This document shows, in pieces, positions 52,752-59,932 of a DNA stretch of 64,000 bases (positions are counted from its first letter, which is position 1; each line of letters opens with the position of its first letter). The notes below the pieces were generated by a model, which saw nothing but the letters and a program-made list of their open reading frames with translations, ran no database searches and had not been told where the DNA came from. The position numbers were made by a program, and so were the translations under genes. Origin of the DNA: Bacillota bacterium (GTDB taxonomy: Bacteria; Vulcanimicrobiota; JAJTBE01); assembly GCA_021287065.1 (NCBI GenBank), contig JAJTBE010000088.1, positions 1 through 64,000 on the forward strand, written 5' to 3'.

Positions 52752-53420
52752 ATGTCAATTAACAGTATAAATAATTTCTCATCAATACCTGAGAGAAGCA
52801 TAAGCGCAAAACCCGCAGAAACAGTCTCAACAGAGCAGACTGCTTCTTCAGCTTCCGATTCCTACAAACCTTCGGAGAATCAGGAAAAAGGTTTTGTTGA
52901 AAAAGTAGTTGACGGTATTACCGGATTTGTAGAAGATTGCATAATCGGACCAGCAGGGGATTTTAAAAAGAAAGTTACGAGCGATTTCGGCACAGCGGCA
53001 ATGACAGCCGGCGGCCTTGTCGGCGGCGCCGCAGGAGCATATCTTGGCTATGATGCGGCAATTAAGGAAGCTGCAAATATGAAATCGGAAACACTCACCT
53101 GGCAGGAGCCTGTAATGCAGTCTAAGAACCTTGGCGGCATTCCCAGCGACTATTTCTCCTGGTCAACATTCGATTTCCATTCCGAAAAATTTGATGCCAA
53201 CGGCAGACTGATGGGCGATTCCCAGGTTTACAGAGATGTGCCGGTGTTCAATCAGGATGGAACCGTCAGAATGCACGATGTAACAGAAACCATCGACAGC
53301 AAGAGATTCGGAGTGTTCGGAGGAGTTTCCATGGGCGTTATCATCGGCACAACAGCCGGCGTCCTCGGAGGCCTTGCAGTTTCACTCATCAAGAAGATCG
53401 TTGACGGCAAGGAAGCATAA
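52752..53420 (+). CDS. Glycine-zipper membrane protein 2
   Basis: Unrecognised protein of 222 residues, a structural twin of the preceding gene. It has a polar N-terminus (SINSINNFSSIPERSISAK), the helix VEKVVDGITGFVEDCIIGPA, zipper segment 1 AAMTAGGLVGGAAGAYLGYD, a polar middle (LTWQEPVMQ, YFSWSTFDFHSEKFDANGR) and zipper segment 2 FGGVSMGVIIGTTAGVLGGL. GGAGG lies 6 nt before the ATG, and the gap to the first gene is 51 nt, so they are one operon. The Ser/Asn/Ile-rich start is like export signals of type III systems, which includes flagellar export; this is inference. Confidence 0.78.
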   Translation: MSINSINNFSSIPERSISAKPAETVSTEQTASSASDSYKPSENQEKGFVEKVVDGITGFVEDCIIGPAGDFKKKVTSDFGTAAMTAGGLVGGAAGAYLGYDAAIKEAANMKSETLTWQEPVMQSKNLGGIPSDYFSWSTFDFHSEKFDANGRLMGDSQVYRDVPVFNQDGTVRMHDVTETIDSKRFGVFGGVSMGVIIGTTAGVLGGLAVSLIKKIVDGKEA

Positions 53421-53423
53421 GCG

Positions 53424-53558
53424 TTGCTTTCCTACGGCAGAAAACTGATTCCTGTTGTTCTGCTGCTCTTAATTACCCCTCAGGCTGCATTTGCATGCGA
53501 ACGATGTATTAATGTTTTTCTTATTTTCAACCCATCTGTGGTTTTTGTTTCAGATTAA
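53424..53558 (+). CDS. Short ORF with signal peptide, possibly a truncated gene
   Basis: 44 codons from TTG 53424, with AGGAAG 8 nt upstream inside the end of the previous gene. The translation reads LLSYGRKLIPVVLLLLITPQ then AAFACERCINVF, a textbook signal peptide with AFA before Cys, and then a short hydrophobic stretch. It could be a small secreted protein with a CERC pair or the 5' remnant of a longer gene. No ATG start exists. Confidence 0.4.
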   Translation: MLSYGRKLIPVVLLLLITPQAAFACERCINVFLIFNPSVVFVSD

Positions 53559-53616
53559 GTAATCAAATCAGGCAAAAAAATAGTTCCTGATTTATAAGGA
53601 AATTCATATACAAGAG

Positions 53617-53740
53617 AAACCATTTCAAATGGTTTCCCTTGTATAAAATTTTTCCCTGAATCTGAACCTTTGATTTTTACCAGATTTGATTTTTCAACCT
53701 AAAAAATCCCTTTTGAAAAAGGTTTTTACACAATCTCTTT
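53617..53740 (+). repeat. Element D, right-half copy
   Basis: Matches 12831-12950: AAACCATTTCAAATGGTTT hairpin, then GATTTTTACCAGATTTGATT and GGTTTTTACACAATCTCT. The left end with the opposite terminal repeat is not present here. Confidence 0.75.
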
Positions 53741-53765
53741 TGGACCGACGGAGGATTGGGAACAA

Positions 53766-54040
53766 TGCCCATGAATTAAGGCATGGATTTGTCTGGGCGC
53801 TCACGAGGATTATAACCGTTTGCCCAGCTCCCAGAGAAAACTTTTTGAAAAAAGTTTCCTCCGGACCTCCATCCCAAAACTTTTGAATTGGGGGACCGAC
53901 CAGGGACCGTGTGGATTTGGGGACCGTCAGAGGGAACCACGCTTTTTTAAAAAAGCGAGGTTGCCCTCCGAACCTCCCTCCTTGAAAAACAGGAGCATTG
54001 GACTGTGGATTTGAGAAAATTTTACTAATTCAGTGGCATT
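53766..54040 (-). repeat. Dispersed structured element, copy 13
   Basis: Full-length minus-strand copy from CCATGAATTAAGGCATGG to CTAATTCAGTGGCATT. Hairpin 1 has the perfect GCTTTTTTAAAAAAGC core. Its leading end directly abuts a truncated coding sequence. Confidence 0.9.
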
Positions 54041-54256
54041 AGGCGGCTTCCCCATTGCATCAGAGAGAATATTTCACCTCAGACAGGTAATATATTTGAA
54101 GTATTCAACAATATTAATACAGGCGGCTACGGTTACGACATTTCGAAGGACCGGTCGGCATATACTCTCTACTGCAGAAAAAGCAACCATAGCCAGATAA
54201 ATATCCCGGAGAATTTCCCGCAATACAGCTCGAAAAACGGGTATATTCCAAGATAA
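54041..54256 (+). pseudogene. C-terminal remnant of a pilin-like or secreted protein
   Basis: An open frame of 71 codons without a start, beginning exactly at the end of the repeat element; an in-frame stop lies inside the repeat at 54026. The translation contains CIRENISPQTGNIFEVFNNI, GGYGYDISKDRSAYTLYCRK and NIPENFPQYSSKNGYIPR. The Tyr-rich segment followed by YTLYC and then PENFPQYSS resembles C-termini of pseudopilin-like proteins. The missing 5' part suggests that the element replaced or displaced it. No ribosome site or start codon remains. Confidence 0.5.
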
Positions 54257-54293
54257 ACCGGGATGACGGGAATTCAGCAAACGGAGAATTACG

Positions 54294-54920
54294 ATGGCGG
54301 AAAAAAAAGAATCATTATTAAGCGAGATTATTACAAAACTTCCCTGGACCGACTTTTTCTGGGCTTTATTTTTACCACTGAACCTTATGCAGATAGCTTT
54401 TAAAAACGGAAAGCCGCTGTTAGGGATAGAATTGCTATCCGCCTGCTGTATTATTTACTTTGTCTATTATCTCATACGATTTAAGAAAGTCTCTCTCTTT
54501 CCGGTATTCACACTTTTAATCACTCTTGAACATTTTGCTGTTGCCTTTTTCAAATTGCCTCCTCAGCCGGCAGCCTGGGTAAATTTCCTCGCTGATGCTT
54601 TTTCAGGAATCCCTTTTCTCATCACACTGTTTATGGCAAAGCCTATGATACTCTATTTTATTGATGAAAACTCACTCAAACACATACCTGAGAAAATCAG
54701 ACAATCTCCTGTTTATATGCAGACATGGAAGATTGTAACTGCTATATGGGGTTTTGCCTACATAATTACGGCAATTATGACTGCATGGATGAAAAACGCT
54801 CATTTGCATTATACGGAGACATTTTCGATGCTCACAGGATGGCCTATGGTGGCAGTTCTTCTTATAGTAAGCGTAATTTTTCCAAAATACTGGTTGAAAA
54901 AAAAGTTTCCCGGCAAATAA
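54294..54920 (+). CDS. Small polytopic membrane protein of unknown function
   Basis: 208 residues with five or six hydrophobic segments, including FFWALFLPLNLMQIAF, LLSACCIIYFVYYLI, LFPVFTLLITLEHFAVAFF and VAVLLIVSVIFPKYW. The N-terminus is charged (MAEKKESLLSE) and the C-terminus basic (LKKKFPGK). I do not recognise a family. The start ATG follows GGAG at moderate distance. It may stand alone, since the next gene has its own promoter. Confidence 0.7.
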   Translation: MAEKKESLLSEIITKLPWTDFFWALFLPLNLMQIAFKNGKPLLGIELLSACCIIYFVYYLIRFKKVSLFPVFTLLITLEHFAVAFFKLPPQPAAWVNFLADAFSGIPFLITLFMAKPMILYFIDENSLKHIPEKIRQSPVYMQTWKIVTAIWGFAYIITAIMTAWMKNAHLHYTETFSMLTGWPMVAVLLIVSVIFPKYWLKKKFPGK

Positions 54921-54947
54921 TATCATGGTCATTTTCCGGTAAAAACA

Positions 54948-54976
54948 TTGTTTTTCGGGAATAATGATACTATAAA
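54948..54976 (+). promoter_or_regulatory. Sigma-70-type promoter of the Clp N-domain gene
   Basis: TTGTTT (54948-54953) and TATAAA (54971-54976) are 17 bp apart. The predicted start near 54983 leaves a 24-nt leader with GGAAG before ATG 55007. Confidence 0.65.
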
Positions 54977-55006
54977 TGGTTTATATCCTGTTTAATAAGG
55001 AAGAAG

Positions 55007-55432
55007 ATGGATACCAAATACAGACTAAACCTGCAGACACAGCAGGTTATTGAAGCGGCAAAAACTCTTGCGGCCCGATTCGGCCATACTGCAGTGGATT
55101 CGGGTCATTTACTTCTGACTATTCTTAACAATGCCGACAGCAAGGCATACATCGTAATGGAGAGTATGGGAATTCAACTGTATGAAGTTGAGAATGCGTA
55201 TAAAAAAATGAATCCGTTCCTCGGAAGATTTGTGGATTCAATAGATTTGAGCGGCGAACTTACAAGAGCACTGAATAATGCAGAATTAAAAGCAGAATCA
55301 TCACATAATACAATAAGTCTTCAGGAATTGTTCGAAGCTATTTTTACAGATTCGCATTCCATAGCAGTTAAGACAATAGAAAGTCTTGGCTACCCCATAG
55401 AAACAGTGATTAGTGAAATGCGCGGAATGTAA
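55007..55432 (+). CDS. Stand-alone Clp N-terminal (Clp_N) domain protein
   Basis: 141 residues consisting of the double helical Clp_N repeat found at the start of ClpA/ClpB/ClpC: LQTQQVIEAAKTLAARFGHT, VDSGHLLLTILNN, and in the second half SGELTRALNNAELKAESSHN, ISLQELFEAIF. There is no AAA+ domain downstream. Free Clp_N proteins may bind substrates or act as adaptors to Clp unfoldases; the partner is not in the window. It has its own promoter. 287 bp separate it from the secretion genes. Confidence 0.85.
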   Translation: MDTKYRLNLQTQQVIEAAKTLAARFGHTAVDSGHLLLTILNNADSKAYIVMESMGIQLYEVENAYKKMNPFLGRFVDSIDLSGELTRALNNAELKAESSHNTISLQELFEAIFTDSHSIAVKTIESLGYPIETVISEMRGM

Positions 55433-55719
55433 AGGAGAAACTTGGTTTAGCGAGAAAATACGGGTAGGTAAATACCGGAGCTGACTGAAAAGTTTCTGCC
55501 TGTTGTTCGCCAACTGTTTCTTTGCCTGAATCATCAGGATTTGACCATAGAAATTCAGAACAACCTCCCGCCGGAATGTTACTTTTTTAGCCAGCCGCTT
55601 CAGGTGTGGCTGATAACACATATGATTGACAGCCTTGCCTGCGGATGCTTCCATTCAGAAAAGCAGAGTGCAAAAGGGCATTTTGCTCCTGAAATAACAG
55701 AGATAAATGGAGGGCAACC
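55433..55719. other. Intergenic region with a possible decayed coding stretch
   Basis: A plus-strand frame at about 55477-55744 reads PELTEKFLPVVRQLFLCLNH, then NNLPPECYFFSQPLQVWLIT and HMIDSLACGCFHSEK. It has no good start and runs into gspF. The wording vaguely recalls a histidine-kinase ATPase domain, so it may be a gene relic. No promoter for the secretion operon stands out. Confidence 0.3.
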
Positions 55720-56967
55720 ATGCCGACCTTCGAGTATAAGGTAAAAAATAAGGAAGGTAAGCTGCAGAAGGGGAAAATGGCAGTTCTTGACCGTGAAAAA
55801 CTGGTGGAGAAGCTGCAGAAGTCCGGTTACACAATCATCGAAATCAGAGAAATCGAAGAAACACGCAAACCCGCACAGGAAAAAGGAAAAAAATCAGCTC
55901 CTCTCATTGATTTCGGCGTTCCTGATGACGAACTCGCATTTTTCACAAGACAGCTTGCTACAATTCTCAACGCCGGTGTATCACTGGACAGAATTATCAG
56001 CATCCTATACAACCAGTCAAAAAGTCCGAGGCTTAAAAACGCTATTTACGAAGTGGGCGCCGATCTCCAGAAGGGTACCAGTTTTGCAGAAGGTCTGAGA
56101 AAGCACAAAGGCGTTTTTGATGAAATGTTTATCAGTATGGTATCCGTAGGCGAAACCGGCGGAACCCTCCCTCAGGCTATCAACAGAATGGCCGACATTA
56201 TAGAAAAGAATCTTTCCATCAAGAAAAAGATCAAGTCGGCAATGGTTTATCCCACATTTATTCTGATATTTTCAACACTATTGTGTTATGTACTGCTTGT
56301 CAAATTTGTCCCATTGTTCAAACCTCTTTTTGACGGATTCAACCTGAATCTGCAACAGGATTTTCCCATTACATATGTTCTTCTCAATCTCAGTGATATT
56401 GTTGCCAAACCGGCAGTCCTGTGGACCGTTCTGCTGCTTCTTGTAGGTCTGTTTATCTTCTATATGATCATCCGGAAACTATATGCATTCAGGCTTTTTG
56501 TTGACGGACTGATGCTTAATGTGCCTGTTTTGAACAATCTTGTTAAAATGGCGGCTTTTTCCCGCTTCTGCCGCGGCTTTGCGAGCCTTACCAACAGCGG
56601 CGTACCTATGATGAAGGCGATGGAGCTTGTTTCGGATGCTTCCGGCAACCTTGTGATAGGCCAGGTGATCGAACGAATGGCGAAAATGGTGAGAGAGGGC
56701 AGTTCCCTTTCGAAAGCTATGAAAGAGGAAAAACTCTTCCCGGATATAGTGATCCATATGACCAACATCGGCGAGGAATCAGGCTCGCTGCCGGATATGC
56801 TTGATAAAACCGCAGATTACTTCGATCAGAACCTTGATAATGCTGTAGCAGCATTCACTTCGATTATCGAACCTGCAATGATGGTATTTGTAGGCCTTAT
56901 TGTAGGACTTTTCGTTATCGGCGTTATTCTCCCGGTACTTAGTATTACCAGCAAGATGAGAATGTAA
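55720..56967 (+). CDS. Type II secretion / type IV pilus platform protein (GspF/PilC)
   Basis: Inner-membrane platform that couples the assembly ATPase to pilin extrusion. The 415 residues begin PTFEYKVKNKEGKLQKGKM, as in GspF. Two GspF domains follow, about 68-190 (FFTRQLATILNAGVSLDRII, TFAEGLRKH-type motif SFAEGLRKHKGVF, VGETGGTLPQAINRMA) and about 270-390 (FCRGFASLTNSGVPMMKAME, GEESGSLPDMLDKTA). Three membrane helices lie at about 175-200, 220-250 and 385-410. GGAGGG precedes the ATG. It is 15 nt ahead of the ATPase gene. Confidence 0.95.
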   Translation: MPTFEYKVKNKEGKLQKGKMAVLDREKLVEKLQKSGYTIIEIREIEETRKPAQEKGKKSAPLIDFGVPDDELAFFTRQLATILNAGVSLDRIISILYNQSKSPRLKNAIYEVGADLQKGTSFAEGLRKHKGVFDEMFISMVSVGETGGTLPQAINRMADIIEKNLSIKKKIKSAMVYPTFILIFSTLLCYVLLVKFVPLFKPLFDGFNLNLQQDFPITYVLLNLSDIVAKPAVLWTVLLLLVGLFIFYMIIRKLYAFRLFVDGLMLNVPVLNNLVKMAAFSRFCRGFASLTNSGVPMMKAMELVSDASGNLVIGQVIERMAKMVREGSSLSKAMKEEKLFPDIVIHMTNIGEESGSLPDMLDKTADYFDQNLDNAVAAFTSIIEPAMMVFVGLIVGLFVIGVILPVLSITSKMRM

Positions 56968-56982
56968 AGCGAGGATATTAAA

Positions 56983-59814
56983 ATGGCATTTATCGGATCT
57001 CTCATCAAGAATCGTTATGAGATCAAAGAGAAATTCCTGATATGCAGGTTTTCCATATTATATAAAGCACTGGATAAAAACTCGGGAGGTCCCTGTTTAA
57101 TAAGGGCTTTTCACGAAGAAGTGCCTGCAAGAACCCCTCAGCAGAGGCTTGCATGCAGAACCCAGATTATTATGGAGGGCAATTTCCTGCAGGCTCTGTC
57201 CAACCCTCATCTGCCTGTGGTAAACGAATCCATAGAAGAAGGGGAAAGAGTTTATCTGGTGTTTGAAAACATCGAGGGCAGAACCCTTGATCAGTATGTG
57301 AAGCAGCAGAAGGGTGAAATACAGTCTGAGAGTGTAATTCAGAGCTTTTTCCTTCAGTTTATTGATGTTCTGCGTTATCTGCACGAGCAGACGCCTCCCA
57401 TAATTGTGGGCGGAATTTCTCCTGAAGGGATTGTTCTCACACCTGACAACCGATTAGTATTTACGGAATTTGCAATGACCAGAATCGGACAGACCATATC
57501 AACGGGCAGAACAAATTTCAGAGTTCTTGCGGACAAGCAGTTTGCAGCCCTTGAGCAGCTTATGGGAGAACCGGCGGTTCCAGTCAACGATATTTATTCT
57601 GTGGGCGCAATTATGTATTTTCTTGCAACAGGAACCAAACCGAGGAGTTCTTCCGACAGAATGAAAAATCCGGCTGCAGACAAGAAAATATCCGAGCTGA
57701 ACCCCGGAATTTCCAAAGATATGGAAAAAATAATCCTTAAAGCTATGGATCCGGATAAAACCAAACGATATCAGAATGTTGACGAGCTGGAAAAGGATCT
57801 CCTTGATAAATTTCCGATGAATGTTCAGATGACTGTGGCAGTGCCAAACCTGATGGAGAGAATGACCCAGATGCAGGATGATCTTGGAGCCACCAAACAC
57901 ACTGTTTACATTACAGGACCTGATTCTTCATCCATAACCACCCCCCGGATGCATGTACCCGCACAGCCTACGGTTATTCAGGAAAAGGAAACTGAGGCGG
58001 AACCTGTTCTTACTGCAGTGGATCAAGCTCCATACCAGCCTGTTTCTCCTGCTTATTCAAGCCCTGAGGAGCTGGAGGAAGCCTATGAGGAACTGGAGGA
58101 GCTGGGACTGGAAGACTTGTCAGAGGAAGAAGCTAAGGAGATAAAGGAAGTCAAGAAAAAATTCCAGTGGGCGCGCCTGATGCACCAATCCTTCTGGTTC
58201 GGCAGCAAGCAGGCGGTGAGAGTGGCGCCGGATGTATCAACCCCCGGAAGCGGCTTCCTTGCCCAGTATCCAAGCATTGACCTGTCCAAAACCAAGATCG
58301 ACAGGGATGTTTCACATATTATCCCGGAAAAGGCAGCCAAAGCGATTGTGGGTATTGTGGTCAGCGAGGGAGAAAACAATGAGCTGAAGCTTGCCGTAAA
58401 AGATCCGAGTAATGTTTATATTTACGACCAGATAGCTTTTGCCACCAAAGACCAGTATAAGCCTCTGTTGTACAGGGCAGACCCACAGATGATTGAACTT
58501 GCCATAGAATATGTATATTCACTTCCTGCAGGCACATCAGGGGTTACATGGTTTGAGTGGCTTGAAAAGAAAAAATACGAGTTTGATTCTATCGATGTTA
58601 AGCAGGATGCCATTCAGATGAGTCTTTTCGGAAAAGACGAAATTGACGGTCCTGTAATCGAAGAAGCTAACAGAATCATAAAGGAAGCAATATCCATCGG
58701 CGCAAGCGATATCCATCTCGAAGCTTTTGAGAAGGAAATGTTTGTAAGATACCGCATCGACGGCGTTCTGCACACTATGAACACTTATTCCCCCGAAATA
58801 GCAAAGGCTATCGTCAAGAGAATCAAAATTACGGCAAGTATGGATATTGCACAGGAAAAGATAACCCAGGGCGGCAGAATTTCTGTGAAGGTAGCCGACA
58901 GGGAGTTTGACCTCCGCGTCAGCATCATACCCGTGCCCCACGGTGAATGCGTGGTTATGAGGCTTCTCAACAAGGGAGCATTCAACTACGCCCTTACTGA
59001 TCTCGGGTTCCGGGAAGACCACCTCGAATCATTCAGAACTCTGCTCAGCAGGCCCTACGGAATGATTCTCGCCAGCGGTCCCACCGGTTCGGGCAAAAGC
59101 ACAACCCTTTACGCAAGTCTTAAAGAGATAGCAAGGCCCGACAGAAAACTTCTGACTGTTGAAGACCCTATCGAATATGAAATGCCGGGAATCTGTCAGG
59201 TTCAGGTAAATCTGGCACCGAGGGAAGACGACAAGAAAGTTACATTTGCCAAAGCTCTCAGGGAATTTCTCCGTCAGGACCCCGATGTAATACTGGTAGG
59301 AGAAATCAGAGACCCTGAAACTGCACAGATTGCAGTTCAGGCTTCACTTACGGGCCATCTTCTGCTTTCCACCATTCACACAAACGACTCTGTGGGAATT
59401 GTTACCAGATTCAGGGATATGGGAGTGCCTCCCTATCTTATCGGGTCCGTTCTCGTAGGCGGCATCGCCCAGCGCCTCGTCCGCAAAATATGCGACAGGT
59501 GCAAGGAAAAATACGAGCTTACCGCTGCTGACAAGGCAATGTTTGACGAATATCAGGTGGAACCTAAAAATGTAAGCATTGGAAAAGGATGTCTGAAATG
59601 CCATACGGTCGGTTACAAAGGCAGAATGGGCATTTATGAAATATTCAGCGTTACACCTGATGTAGGCGAAATGATCTCCATGGGTAAAACTGCGGAAGAA
59701 ATAAGAAAGGTTGCCGAGGGTAGAGGCATGAAAAATCTTGTTTACGACGCTCTTATCAAAGCTGCTCAGGGAGATATTACTATGACTGAGGTCAGAAGGG
59801 TAACTACGGGCTAA
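56983..59814 (+). CDS. GspE/PilB-type assembly ATPase with N-terminal pseudokinase domain
   Basis: 943 residues. Residues 1-275 align with the kinases at 13-17 kb, sharing YLHEQTPPII, but lack catalysis: the Lys position is Arg41, the catalytic loop is VGGISPEGI (142-150) instead of YRDMKPSNI, and DFG is EFA (162-164). An acidic linker follows (EELEEAYEELEELGLEDL). Residues about 535-943 are a complete GspE ATPase: GASDIHLEAF, Walker A GPTGSGKST (Lys705), Walker B ILVGEIRDPE (Glu774), LLSTIHTND, and a zinc site Cys837/840/870/873. It drives pilus or pseudopilus assembly. The usual GspE N-domain appears replaced or preceded by the pseudokinase, which may receive a phospho-signal. Confidence 0.93.
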   Translation: MAFIGSLIKNRYEIKEKFLICRFSILYKALDKNSGGPCLIRAFHEEVPARTPQQRLACRTQIIMEGNFLQALSNPHLPVVNESIEEGERVYLVFENIEGRTLDQYVKQQKGEIQSESVIQSFFLQFIDVLRYLHEQTPPIIVGGISPEGIVLTPDNRLVFTEFAMTRIGQTISTGRTNFRVLADKQFAALEQLMGEPAVPVNDIYSVGAIMYFLATGTKPRSSSDRMKNPAADKKISELNPGISKDMEKIILKAMDPDKTKRYQNVDELEKDLLDKFPMNVQMTVAVPNLMERMTQMQDDLGATKHTVYITGPDSSSITTPRMHVPAQPTVIQEKETEAEPVLTAVDQAPYQPVSPAYSSPEELEEAYEELEELGLEDLSEEEAKEIKEVKKKFQWARLMHQSFWFGSKQAVRVAPDVSTPGSGFLAQYPSIDLSKTKIDRDVSHIIPEKAAKAIVGIVVSEGENNELKLAVKDPSNVYIYDQIAFATKDQYKPLLYRADPQMIELAIEYVYSLPAGTSGVTWFEWLEKKKYEFDSIDVKQDAIQMSLFGKDEIDGPVIEEANRIIKEAISIGASDIHLEAFEKEMFVRYRIDGVLHTMNTYSPEIAKAIVKRIKITASMDIAQEKITQGGRISVKVADREFDLRVSIIPVPHGECVVMRLLNKGAFNYALTDLGFREDHLESFRTLLSRPYGMILASGPTGSGKSTTLYASLKEIARPDRKLLTVEDPIEYEMPGICQVQVNLAPREDDKKVTFAKALREFLRQDPDVILVGEIRDPETAQIAVQASLTGHLLLSTIHTNDSVGIVTRFRDMGVPPYLIGSVLVGGIAQRLVRKICDRCKEKYELTAADKAMFDEYQVEPKNVSIGKGCLKCHTVGYKGRMGIYEIFSVTPDVGEMISMGKTAEEIRKVAEGRGMKNLVYDALIKAAQGDITMTEVRRVTTG

Positions 59815-59932
59815 TACCATTTTGACGAAATAGCTGTTAATAACGGGATTGCTTCACCCTTTTGAGGGGTTTGCAACGACAATCTGCAGCGTTTTATTTT
59901 GAAAAGCTGGTATAAGAATGCGGGGGATTGAA

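Noticed and set aside
54074-54280. 68-codon ORF on the minus strand before the small membrane protein
   Set aside because: It is opposite a plus-strand frame with much more protein-like wording, treated as the remnant at 54041-54256.
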